A DNA stretch of 64,000 bases, from NCBI RefSeq assembly GCF_000972495.1, contig NZ_LATM01000001.1, positions 765,241 to 829,240 on the forward strand. Reading direction: 5' to 3'. A program made the translations under genes and the position numbers. The notes below the pieces were generated by a model, which saw only the letters and a list, made by a program, of their open reading frames with translations, ran no database searches and was not told the DNA's origin. Of this stretch, positions 27,328 to 35,694 are shown one piece after another. Source of the stretch: Hymenobacter terrenus (GTDB taxonomy: Bacteria; Bacteroidota; Bacteroidia; Cytophagales; Hymenobacteraceae). Positions within the stretch are counted from its first letter, which is position 1; the number at the start of each line of letters is the position of its first letter.

Positions 27328-27981
27328 ATGACCCCTACCATTCGCCCCGCCCTCAACGAACAATTGTATTTGCGCGACCCGCAGGGCACGGAGCTGGGCC
27401 GCCGCATTCTGGCCGAGGGCATTCGTCTCATCGATGAAATTGGCTTTGAGCACTTCACGTTCAAGAAGCTGGCCACCGTCATTGCCTCTACCGAAGCGAG
27501 CATCTACCGCTATTTTGAAAATAAGCACCGCCTGCTCACCTACCTCGTGTCGTGGCACTGGACGTGGCTGCGCTTTCAGCTCCGCTTTCATACCCACAAC
27601 GTGGCCGGAGCCACTGAGCGCCTGCGCCTGGCGCTGGGCGTACTCTGCCACGCTCACCTGGACGACCCCGGCACGGCGGGGCTCGACGAAGCGGCGCTCT
27701 ACCGCATTGTGGTGGCCGAGGCCAGCAAAGCCTACCTCACCAAAGACGTGGACGCTGACAACCGGGCGGGCCTGTTTCGAGAGTACAAGCTGCTGGCGGC
27801 CGATTTGGTGGTGATAGTACAGGAAATAAACCCCAGTTATCCCTACCCGCACGCGCTGGTGAGCACCCTGCTCGAATCAGCCCGCAAGCAACTTTTCTTT
27901 GCCCAGCACCTTCCTTCGCTGGCCGACGGCGGCAAGGTGCAGGCCTTTCTGGAACACCTGGCCCTGGCGGCATTGGCTTAG
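27328..27981 (+). CDS. TetR/AcrR-family transcriptional regulator
   Basis: A 217-residue DNA-binding repressor-type protein. The N-terminal helix-turn-helix runs from about residue 15 to 60, with GFEHFTFKKLATVIASTEASIYRYFENKHRLL matching the TetR pattern. The ligand-binding half is unassigned. It lies directly upstream of a type I export gene set on the same strand and is the obvious candidate to regulate it. ATG 27328 is chosen because the frame upstream has no TetR-like sequence. Confidence 0.88.
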   Translation: MTPTIRPALNEQLYLRDPQGTELGRRILAEGIRLIDEIGFEHFTFKKLATVIASTEASIYRYFENKHRLLTYLVSWHWTWLRFQLRFHTHNVAGATERLRLALGVLCHAHLDDPGTAGLDEAALYRIVVAEASKAYLTKDVDADNRAGLFREYKLLAADLVVIVQEINPSYPYPHALVSTLLESARKQLFFAQHLPSLADGGKVQAFLEHLALAALA

Positions 27982-28134
27982 GAGGCTGCTTGTGTGTTGG
28001 TTGGGGCGTTTAGCATCGGCGGTGGCTGGCTGGCCGTTGCCCCCAGCCACACCGAGCAGAGCCCTACCGGGTACGTGCCTGCGTCACGCGTACTAATTCA
28101 AACCTGAATCTTTTTTTTGTTTCGCTTACTTCTC

Positions 28135-29871
28135 ATGTCAGCATCTCATTCGCTTTCGCCTGTTCAACGTTTGTTCCGCCTGCTGGCGGCTGAGCGGCGC
28201 GATATTGCTTACCTCTACGTGTATGCGGCCTTGGCCGGGGTTATCAGCCTGAGCTTACCGCTGGGCGTGCAGTCGGTGATTGGCTTCGTGAGCAGCGGGG
28301 CCCTTAGTACCTCGCTGGTGGTGCTCATTGGGCTGATTGTGCTGGGCACGGCGCTGGTGGGCGCCCTGCAAATCATGCAGGTGTACTTGGTCGAATATAT
28401 TCAGCAGCGGCTGATGGCGCGGGTGGCCCTCGACTTTGCCGTGCGCCTGCCGCGGGTGCGGGGCGAGGCCTTGGACGGCGAATACCTGCCCGAGCTGATG
28501 AACCGCCTGCTCGATGTTCCGACCCTGCAAAAGGGGCTTACGACTATTTTAATCGAGTTTTCGGCGGCGGGGCTGCAAATTATATTCGGGCTGGTGCTGC
28601 TTGCTTTTTATCACCCTGTTTTCATCGCATTTGGGCTGGTGCTGGCGGGGTTGCTGTATGCGCTGGTGGCTATCACGGGCCCCAGGGGGCTGCGTACGAG
28701 CGTGGCCGAAAGCAAATACAAATACCAGTTGGTAGCCTGGCTCGAAGACGTGGCCCGCACCGTGGACAGCTTCCGGCTGCCGCCCCGCCAGGGGCTAGCG
28801 CTCGACCGCACCGATGGGCTGGTGAATGGCTACCTGACGGCCCGCACGGCGCATTTCCGAGTGCTACTGTTGCAGTCGTGGGGCTTCGTGGTGTTCAAAA
28901 CCCTGATTACGGCGGCGCTGCTGGGCATCGGGTGCTGGCTGCTGATTAACAAGCAGCTGAACATCGGTCAATTCGTGGCGGCCGAAATCGTTATCATCCT
29001 CACCATTCAGGCGGTGGAGAAGCTGGTGCTCAAACTCGATGTAGTGTATGATGCGCTGACTTCGCTCGATAAAATCGGGCACGTGCTCGACCTGGAGCAG
29101 GTGGCCCCGATTGATGGCACGGCTTCCTTCCCGGCGGTACCGGCTTCGAGTTCTGGGCTGGCCGTGGCCGTGCGCGGACTCACCTATTCCTATCCCGGCA
29201 ATCCCGGCCCCACAATCAACGGCGTGTCGTTTTCCCTCGCGCCCGGCGACCACCTGGCCCTGGTCGGCGCCGATGGGGCCGGTAAAACCACCCTGCTGCG
29301 CCTGATGGCTGGCCTGCTCGACGGCTACACCGGCCAGGTTGCCTACGCCGACCTGCCCCTGACCGACCTCAGTCCGGAGGCACTGGCGACAGCCATGGGC
29401 GACAACCTGGCCCAGCAGCACCTGTTTTCGGGCACGGTTCTGGAAAACATCACCCTCCACCAGCCCCACCTCACGGCCACTGATGCCGCCTGGGCCATAA
29501 ACCTGGTGGGCCTGCGCGAGGACGTTTATTCCTGGAACAATGGCCTGCAAACCCATGTGGGTCCGGGCCACCCGCTGGGAGCCGGCACCGTTCAGAAGCT
29601 GTTGCTGGCTCGCGCCATCGTGGGCCGCCCCCGCCTGCTGCTGCTCGACCATCTGCTGCCCGCCGCGTCGCTCGCCGAGCGGGTACGGGTGCTGCGCCAG
29701 CTCCTCGGCCCTGACCTGCCCTGGACCGTAATCTTGGGCACCACGCAGCCCGAGTTGCTGGCGCTGTTGCCCCGCGTGGCCGTGCTGGAAGCAGGACGCA
29801 TTGTGGTGGAAGGGCCGCTGACAGAAGTGCGTAATACCCCCGCCGTGCGTGCTTTGCTAGGACCAAGCTAG
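28135..29871 (+). CDS. ABC transporter (type I secretion-like) with a degenerate ATPase domain
   Basis: A 578-residue fusion of membrane domain (about 30-310, several hydrophobic helices) and nucleotide-binding domain (about 345-578). Walker A is intact (GADGAGKT, 378-385). The signature is LGAGTVQ (481-487) instead of LSGGQ, the residue after the Walker B Asp505 is His506 instead of Glu, and the H-loop region ILGTT has no His. ATP binding is plausible, normal hydrolysis is not. The next genes encode HlyD-like and TolC-like partners, so the set is a three-part exporter. No peptidase C39 domain precedes the membrane part. Confidence 0.88.
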   Translation: MSASHSLSPVQRLFRLLAAERRDIAYLYVYAALAGVISLSLPLGVQSVIGFVSSGALSTSLVVLIGLIVLGTALVGALQIMQVYLVEYIQQRLMARVALDFAVRLPRVRGEALDGEYLPELMNRLLDVPTLQKGLTTILIEFSAAGLQIIFGLVLLAFYHPVFIAFGLVLAGLLYALVAITGPRGLRTSVAESKYKYQLVAWLEDVARTVDSFRLPPRQGLALDRTDGLVNGYLTARTAHFRVLLLQSWGFVVFKTLITAALLGIGCWLLINKQLNIGQFVAAEIVIILTIQAVEKLVLKLDVVYDALTSLDKIGHVLDLEQVAPIDGTASFPAVPASSSGLAVAVRGLTYSYPGNPGPTINGVSFSLAPGDHLALVGADGAGKTTLLRLMAGLLDGYTGQVAYADLPLTDLSPEALATAMGDNLAQQHLFSGTVLENITLHQPHLTATDAAWAINLVGLREDVYSWNNGLQTHVGPGHPLGAGTVQKLLLARAIVGRPRLLLLDHLLPAASLAERVRVLRQLLGPDLPWTVILGTTQPELLALLPRVAVLEAGRIVVEGPLTEVRNTPAVRALLGPS

Positions 29872-29895
29872 GTTCTGATAAAGCCCTTCAGCAGC

Positions 29896-30147
29896 GTGTA
29901 AACCTTGCTCGGGACCGTGTAAACCGAACTCAGGAGCGTGTAAACTTCCCTCGGGAGCGTGTAAATCGACCTCGGGAGTGTGTAAACCGAACTTGGGAGC
30001 ATATAGAGCCATCTCAGGAGCGTGTAAATCGACCTCGGGAGCGTGTAAATCGACCTCAGGAACGTGTAAACCCTGCTCGGGAGCGTGTAAATCGACCTCG
30101 GGAACGTGTAAACCTTGCTCGGGAGAGCGAAATAGCCACTCGGGACG
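29896..30147. repeat. Array of twelve 21-nt units inside the export operon
   Basis: Twelve contiguous units of 21 nt, most beginning GTGTAAAYCGACCTCGGGAG. The sixth unit (ATATAGAG start) and the twelfth (GCGAAATA start) are diverged. Because 21 is divisible by three, all frames on both strands tend to stay open, giving false repeat-peptide frames. The array fills most of the 421-bp gap between the ABC gene and the HlyD gene. Confidence 0.92.
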
Positions 30148-30292
30148 ACTTTTCGACACATTGACACTGGCCGCATAGCCATTCTAAGTTGGCACGACAG
30201 ATGTGGGGACCAACCACACGGTTGGGGCAATAGGCCAGACAGTGGCCAGCTCAATTAATAATCAGTAACTGACAATCAACAAGTAAAAGAAG

Positions 30293-31699
30293 ATGCCTTT
30301 CGCCGAACATCCTTATCCCGAAACTCACCCCGATGCGGGGCGCTTCACGGCATTTGCCAGGGTGCGGACGCCCCAGGCGGGCCGCACGCTGGCCCGCTGG
30401 GTGGGGGGCCTGGGCCTGGGCCTATTCCTCGCCGGGTTCCTGCCCTGGACGCAGAACATCCGCTCGACGGGCACGTTGACCACGCTGCGACCCCAAGACC
30501 GCCCTCAAACCGTGCCTAGTACCATTGCGGGACGCATTAAGAGCTGGCGCGTGCAGGAAGGCCAGCTGGTACAAAAAGGCGACACCCTGGCCGAAATCGT
30601 CGAAATCAAGGATAAGTATTTCGACCCGGAGCTGCTGGCCCGCACTCGGGAGCAGCTAGAAGCCAAGATATCCGGCCTACGCGAAAACGCCGCCAAAACC
30701 CGGGCCCTCGGTGGGCAGCAGGACGCCCTGCGCGCCGCCCTGCAAGCCAGCCTGTCCAAGGCCCGCAACAAGGTGCGCCAAGCCGACCTGAAGGTGCTCT
30801 CGGACCGGGCCGACTTGGTAGCGGCCCGAGCCGATTTTGCCATTGCTGAGCGCCAGCAAGAGCGCCAGGAAACCCTGTATAAGCAGGGCCTGAAAAGCCT
30901 GACGGAGCTGGAGCAGCGCCGCCTGAAGTTCCAGGAAAGCACCGCCAAGCTGCAAGCCGTGCAAAACAAGCTGGCCGCCTCGCGCCAGGATTCGCTCAAT
31001 GCCCGCATCGAGCTGCAATCGCTCGATGCCGAGTACGCCGATAAGCTGGCCAAGAGCGAGAGCGACCGGCGCTCAGCCACGGGCTACCAGTTCGACACCG
31101 AGGGCCAGATTGCCAAGATGCGCAACGAGTTGGCTAACCTGAGCATTCGGGCCGGCTACTACTTCATCACCGCGCCCCAGACCGGCTACGTGGTGCGCGC
31201 CCTCAAGGAAGGCCAGGGCGAGATTGTGAAAGAAGGCGAAGACCTGGTGACCATGATGCCCGCCAACCCACAGCTGGCCGCCGAGCTTTACGTGAAGCCC
31301 ATGGACATTCCCCTGCTGCGGGTGGGCCGCCGGGTGCGGCTACAGTTCGACGGATGGCCGGCGCTGGTATTCACGGGCTGGCCGGGCAGCAGCTTCGGCA
31401 CCTTCGGCGGCATCGTGCAGGTGATTGATAACATCGGCTCGCAGGGGCAATACCGTATTCTGGTGACCCACGAGCCGGGCACCGAACCCTGGCCCGCTCC
31501 CCTGCGCGTGGGTTCGGGCGTGTACGGCTGGGCGCTGCTCGACAACGTGCCGGTGTGGTACGAGTTGTGGCGGCAAATCAACGGCTTCCCCCCCAACTAC
31601 GTAGGCGACGCCGGCACTTACGCCGGTGGCGCAGGGGGCAAAGGCGGGAAGAAAGAGGCCAAAACTGCTAAAGCTGATGGTTATGGTACTGAGGAATAA
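30293..31699 (+). CDS. HlyD-family membrane fusion (adaptor) protein
   Basis: Periplasmic adaptor that links the inner-membrane ABC protein to the outer-membrane channel. The 468-residue protein has one membrane segment (about 35-53), a biotinyl-lipoyl-like half-motif (GRIKSWRVQEGQLVQKGDTLAEI, about 80-102), a long coiled coil (about 108-285), the second lipoyl half (ITAPQTGYVVRALKEGQGEIVKEGE) and a beta-barrel domain. The C-terminus is a Gly/Lys-rich tail. It overlaps the start of the TolC-like gene. Confidence 0.9.
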   Translation: MPFAEHPYPETHPDAGRFTAFARVRTPQAGRTLARWVGGLGLGLFLAGFLPWTQNIRSTGTLTTLRPQDRPQTVPSTIAGRIKSWRVQEGQLVQKGDTLAEIVEIKDKYFDPELLARTREQLEAKISGLRENAAKTRALGGQQDALRAALQASLSKARNKVRQADLKVLSDRADLVAARADFAIAERQQERQETLYKQGLKSLTELEQRRLKFQESTAKLQAVQNKLAASRQDSLNARIELQSLDAEYADKLAKSESDRRSATGYQFDTEGQIAKMRNELANLSIRAGYYFITAPQTGYVVRALKEGQGEIVKEGEDLVTMMPANPQLAAELYVKPMDIPLLRVGRRVRLQFDGWPALVFTGWPGSSFGTFGGIVQVIDNIGSQGQYRILVTHEPGTEPWPAPLRVGSGVYGWALLDNVPVWYELWRQINGFPPNYVGDAGTYAGGAGGKGGKKEAKTAKADGYGTEE

Positions 31700-33128
31700 T
31701 GGGATTTCGTTCAGCGCGACGCTGCTGCTGCTGCTGCTGCCGTTGCTGGGCATTTCCCAAACCCCAACTGATTCAGCGGAAATCCCCCACGCGGCTTTTC
31801 TGGACCTGGTGCGGCAGCACCACCCCGTGGCCCGGCAGGCGGCCCTCAACCCCGAGCGGGCGCAGCAGGAAATCCGTCAGGCCCGGGGAGCATTTGACCC
31901 CAGCATCAGCGCCAAATATTACGGCAAGGAGCTGAAAGGCAAAGACTATTATCATGACTGGGAAACCGCCCTGCGCGTGCCTACCTGGTTTGGGGTAGAT
32001 GTGAAAGCCGGCTGGGACCGCGGCACCGGCCCCTACGTGAATCCCCAGGAATACACCGCCACCGGCGGCCTGAGCTACGTGGGCCTGAGCGTGCCGCTGG
32101 CCCAGGGCCTGCTGATTGATGAGCGCCGCACTGCCCTGCGCGTGGCCCAGGCCCTGGCCGGGTTGGCCGAAGCCGAACGCCGCGCCATCCGCAACAAGCT
32201 ACTGCTAAGCGCCAGCAAGGACTACTGGGAATGGGCCCTGGCCGTGGAGCGCCTGCGCCTGTTCACGGCCAACGAGCAAGTGGCCGCCACCCGCTTTGCC
32301 GCCACCCGCCAGCGCGTGCGGGCCGGCGACCTCGCCGCCATCGACTCGGTGGAGGCCCTCACCGAGCTGCTCAACCGCCAGGGCCAGCGCGTGGCGGCCC
32401 GTGTGCAGGCTCAGAATGCCGCGCTAGTGGCCTCCAGCTACCTCTGGGATGCGGAGAGCCGGCCCCGCGAGCTGGCACCCAACGCCCGGCCCCAGCCCCT
32501 GCCGGGAGCCCGAGCCTGGCGCCCCCTCAGGCCCGATTCGCTGGCGACGCTGGCCAACCAAGCTCAGCAGCAACACCCCGACCTAGCCAAAACCCGCGCC
32601 AAGCAGGTGCAGCTTGGGCTCGAAAACCGCTTGCAGCTCAATAAGCTCCTGCCCAAGCTCACCGTCGACTACAACCTGCTACTGCCGGGCCGGCCCTTCG
32701 GCCTGGAAGGCCGTCCGCAACCATTCCAGGGCAACTATTCCAGCAATAACTACAAGCTGGGCCTGAGCCTGTCCCAGCCCATCCTGCTGCGGGCCGAGCG
32801 GGCCAAGCGCCAGCTCACCCAGCTCAAGCTGCGCGACACGGGCTTCCAGCTCGATAACGACCAGCGCCAGGTCGCCAACTCCCTACAAGCCACTGCCAAC
32901 GACTGGCAGGCGCTACTGGAGCAACTGCAAATTCAGCAGCGGGCCGCCATCAGCTACCAGCGCCTGCGCGACGGCGAGCAAAACCGCTTCGACAACGGCG
33001 AGAGCACGGTGTTCCTCATCAATTCCCGCGAAGCCAGCCTCCTTGCCTCGCGACAGAAACTGGCCGAGCTGCAAGCCAAATACGCCCAGACCCAGGCGCA
33101 GCTACGCTACGCCGCCGGCGGAGAATAG
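31677..33128 (+). CDS. TolC-family outer membrane channel protein
   Basis: Outer-membrane component of the exporter, about 483 residues. The signal peptide is VLRNNGISFSATLLLLLLPL ending at GISQ, then paired helical hairpins with SKDYWEWALAVERL and KLGLSLSQPILLRAERAK, typical of OEP repeats. ATG 31677 or 31683 are both possible; either overlaps the end of the HlyD gene by about 20 bases, indicating coupled translation. An in-frame start at 31626 would add a non-signal extension. Confidence 0.88.
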   Translation: MVMVLRNNGISFSATLLLLLLPLLGISQTPTDSAEIPHAAFLDLVRQHHPVARQAALNPERAQQEIRQARGAFDPSISAKYYGKELKGKDYYHDWETALRVPTWFGVDVKAGWDRGTGPYVNPQEYTATGGLSYVGLSVPLAQGLLIDERRTALRVAQALAGLAEAERRAIRNKLLLSASKDYWEWALAVERLRLFTANEQVAATRFAATRQRVRAGDLAAIDSVEALTELLNRQGQRVAARVQAQNAALVASSYLWDAESRPRELAPNARPQPLPGARAWRPLRPDSLATLANQAQQQHPDLAKTRAKQVQLGLENRLQLNKLLPKLTVDYNLLLPGRPFGLEGRPQPFQGNYSSNNYKLGLSLSQPILLRAERAKRQLTQLKLRDTGFQLDNDQRQVANSLQATANDWQALLEQLQIQQRAAISYQRLRDGEQNRFDNGESTVFLINSREASLLASRQKLAELQAKYAQTQAQLRYAAGGE

Positions 33129-33258
33129 TCTTCGCAGAGCCGGCCCGATACACTGGCCCCGGCCCTGCTTTGGCGGGCCGGGGCCAGCTTCTGCGGCGGG
33201 TGCGGGCAGACAGGAAAATTGCGTGCATCCTCAAAGGAGCAGCGCTATCTTTAGCCGT

Positions 33259-33945
33259 ATGCAACAAGCTACCTTCCTTTCCGGCCTCCCCTTCTCCCGC
33301 ACCCGGCTCACGCTGATGTTCGTGCTGGCTGCCTCGCTCTCGCTGAGCATTCTACTAGTCGTGGGCCGCGTGGTGATGACGGGTCGCGGCCTGTTTCTGT
33401 TCCTTATCTGGAACTTGTTTCTGGCCCTGATTCCATTTGCGCTCAGCAGCTTGCTCAGCATCGCCAATGGGCCGCTGCGGGCCCGTATTCTGGTGCCGGT
33501 GGGCGCCGCCTGGTTGTTGTTCTTCCCCAACGCCCCCTACATCCTCACCGATTTATTTCACCTCGAAGCCCGCCCCAACGTGCCGCTCTGGTACGACCTG
33601 GCCCTGATACTGAGCTGCGCCTGGAATGGCCTGATGCTGGCCTACGCCTCGCTCTCCGACATGCAGCGGCTGGTGCAGCTCCGGCTGGGGGTGTGGGCCG
33701 GCTGGGCCTTTGCCACGGTGGCCCTGCTGCTCAGCAGCTTCGGCATTTACCTGGGCCGCTACCTGCGCTTCAATTCCTGGGACGTGCTGGCCAACCCCCT
33801 CACCCTGTTCTACGACATCGTGAACCGCATTTTGCACCCATTCTCGTTTCCTGGCACCTGGGGCGTGACCCTGGTATTTGGGCTGTTTCTGCTGGTAGGA
33901 TACGGCACAGTGAGGCTGCTGGGGCGCACGCAGGCGGAGGGGTAG
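33259..33945 (+). CDS. DUF1361 integral membrane protein
   Basis: A 228-residue protein with about six or seven transmembrane segments. The family hallmark is the motif LFFPNAPYILTDLFHL (about 92-107) followed by PLWYDLALIL. Function unknown in the family. A TATCTTTA box lies 9-16 bases before ATG 33259, which fixes the start inside a longer open frame that begins within the TolC-like gene. It is the last GC-rich gene before an AT-rich patch. Confidence 0.85.
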   Translation: MQQATFLSGLPFSRTRLTLMFVLAASLSLSILLVVGRVVMTGRGLFLFLIWNLFLALIPFALSSLLSIANGPLRARILVPVGAAWLLFFPNAPYILTDLFHLEARPNVPLWYDLALILSCAWNGLMLAYASLSDMQRLVQLRLGVWAGWAFATVALLLSSFGIYLGRYLRFNSWDVLANPLTLFYDIVNRILHPFSFPGTWGVTLVFGLFLLVGYGTVRLLGRTQAEG

Positions 33946-34007
33946 CTTAGTGGCAGTTATTGATAACGTTTAAAGGGCGCTGTTAATGTTTGGTGTTATG
34001 AGCGTGC

Positions 34008-34742
34008 TCACGCTATAATCCTTATTAATGCTAAGTCGTCAGTTGGCTTTAGGCCAAAACCATGCTCTAACCTCTTCAACTTTAGAGTTAGCATTTCTTT
34101 TTCTTCCTCATTTCCTTTATCAGATAAGAGAAATTCTACAGGGTTTATTGTTTCCGTTGCGTCTACTTTTTTGACTGGAGCAAACATGAATATCCCGTCT
34201 GTTGCTATGCTTATATCATGTACGCTGTCAAATTCTATTTTTTGTATTTGACTAGCATACCATTCTTCAAAATTCTCATTCAGGTGAAACCCTAAATAGT
34301 CTGGCTTATTATCTTGATCAAACTCGGTAACCTTTCCATTTATACTGACAAGTCCGTCACCAATAACTAAGACAATGCCGCGGTTTTCCTTTTTATCAAT
34401 AAGCAAGACAATCAGTGTTGTAAGCAATTCTTCCTTATCAAGCAAGAGTTGGTTTTTAGTTACATTCAACTCCTTGAACAACTCTTGAATTATAAACTTC
34501 AAGCTGCTATCAATGTCAGTTATCACTTCCAAGCCATACAGCTCTTTATAGCCCTTCTCCTGGACAATCTTCCGTAATAACTTTCCTACCAGTGTTGCTG
34601 CAAAATAACTATCTGTTGCCATTGTGCATCCATCCATAACAGCACATAAGACTTTATCACTTCCAATATCCCCAATAAATAGGTAGTCTTCGCAATGATT
34701 GATATGATACTCTCCTATTTGTAATACTGAGTAGATTTTCAT
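34008..34742 (-). CDS. PP2C-like protein phosphatase, AT-rich
   Basis: A 244-residue protein with the metal-binding aspartates of PP2C phosphatases: EDYLFIGD (about 18-25), AVMDGCTMATDS (the usual DGMGG position), IATDGIFMF and the final DDLALIRI. It likely removes phosphate from Ser/Thr residues of proteins. Base composition is far more AT-rich than the surroundings, which suggests acquisition. No kinase or partner gene lies next to it, although PP2C genes of this orphan type often occur with VWA or kinase partners. Confidence 0.75.
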   Translation of the reverse strand: MKIYSVLQIGEYHINHCEDYLFIGDIGSDKVLCAVMDGCTMATDSYFAATLVGKLLRKIVQEKGYKELYGLEVITDIDSSLKFIIQELFKELNVTKNQLLLDKEELLTTLIVLLIDKKENRGIVLVIGDGLVSINGKVTEFDQDNKPDYLGFHLNENFEEWYASQIQKIEFDSVHDISIATDGIFMFAPVKKVDATETINPVEFLLSDKGNEEEKEMLTLKLKRLEHGFGLKPTDDLALIRIIA

Positions 34743-34853
34743 TTTTAGAATGGTAAATAAGTTCTCAGCTTCTGGCTATGCGCTATATAAGTACTAATAT
34801 TCAGGATTACACTACTGCACTATGAACCAGTAGCGCAAGCCTAACTTTAGATA

Positions 34854-35294
34854 CTAATACGCCACCACTTCTTGCAAATGGTGCTCTAAATGCTCAACGT
34901 AGTCGTTAATCAAGAAACCAAGTGTCAATAGACTATCGCCAATCCTGCATTCACGGCGTAAATTCTCTGTTGGAATACTCTTGATGAGCTCAATCAACTG
35001 TTTGTTATAAATCGTCCAGAAAGCAACGAGTTGCGCTGTGCTTATTTGCTGGTAAAATCCGAACTCATTCCACTTATTTTGGTCGTAGACAATTGTAGGC
35101 CTATCTTCAAATTGCCCGCGCACAAAACGTTGATGATTGTTTGTAGTACTGTCAATAAGGTGCCCCATCACTTCTTTCTTGCTCCACTTATCCCGTTTGG
35201 GCTTGGCTGAAAATGCTGATTCATCAAGGCCAGCTAAAAGCGGGGGAATAATCTCGCATAGGTAGCCAAGCCTTTCTAGTGCAGTGTTTATCAT
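34854..35294 (-). CDS. DinB-superfamily protein
   Basis: A 146-residue DinB-fold protein with WSKKEVMGHLIDSTTNNHQRF, where the His is the first metal ligand, and the C-terminal HLEHHLQEV pair. Substrate unknown. It is AT-rich like the phosphatase 112 bases downstream and shares its direction, so the two may have come together. It is a different branch from the YfiT-type protein at 8016. Confidence 0.8.
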   Translation of the reverse strand: MINTALERLGYLCEIIPPLLAGLDESAFSAKPKRDKWSKKEVMGHLIDSTTNNHQRFVRGQFEDRPTIVYDQNKWNEFGFYQQISTAQLVAFWTIYNKQLIELIKSIPTENLRRECRIGDSLLTLGFLINDYVEHLEHHLQEVVAY

Positions 35295-35392
35295 CTAGTC
35301 AGTGTGTAAAATACTGGCCTAACGTTTTGTTGGCGTTATAGCAAAGGAAATCGTGGCACTCAAATAAACCAAATGGGTTACTGACTATTATC

Positions 35393-35509
35393 TTACTCTA
35401 ATACAGCACTGAATTCAAACCCATAGCCTGCTAATTTAGCAGCCGCTTCAAGTGAGTCTTGTCAAAGTTCATAGTATAGCTTTTCCTTTAATGATTGTAT
35501 GCCCGTCAT
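35393..35509 (-). pseudogene. Short decayed frame with an internal TGA
   Basis: On the minus strand ATG 35507-35509 starts a 39-codon frame: MTGIQSLKEKLYYEL, TGA at 35462-35464, then QDSLEAAAKLAGYGFEFSAVLE and TAA. The helical, charged text on both sides of the stop looks like protein sequence. It may be a broken small gene in the AT-rich patch. No family is recognised. Confidence 0.3.
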
Positions 35510-35682
35510 AAACTGGTGCGGGAAAGCGAAATACAGAATCAGCGCTGCTATACGCCAACCGTAAAGCGGTTCTAACAGCAGCAATCCAGCTACCGTTGAT
35601 TCTATTGCCGCAACGGCGACTACCGCCCCAAACCTTACGTCCTTGTTGTTGTCAGAGCAGTAACTTGCCTCTACCCGGGCAC

Positions 35683-35690
35683 TACATTTG
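35683..35690 (+). promoter_or_regulatory. Bacteroidota -7 box upstream of the dGTPase gene
   Basis: TACATTTG ends 4 bases before ATG 35695, implying an almost leaderless transcript or a start slightly downstream. Confidence 0.5.
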
Positions 35691-35694
35691 CCTC

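Noticed and set aside
29857..30254. Minus- and plus-strand frames coding for repeated heptapeptides (LHAPEVD-type) over the array
   Set aside because: They exist in several frames on both strands because the repeat unit is 21 nt and lacks stops; no start signal or domain supports coding.
35393..35509. Selenoprotein with in-frame TGA
   Set aside because: No SECIS-like hairpin directly after the TGA was identified and no selenium genes are present; decay is simpler.
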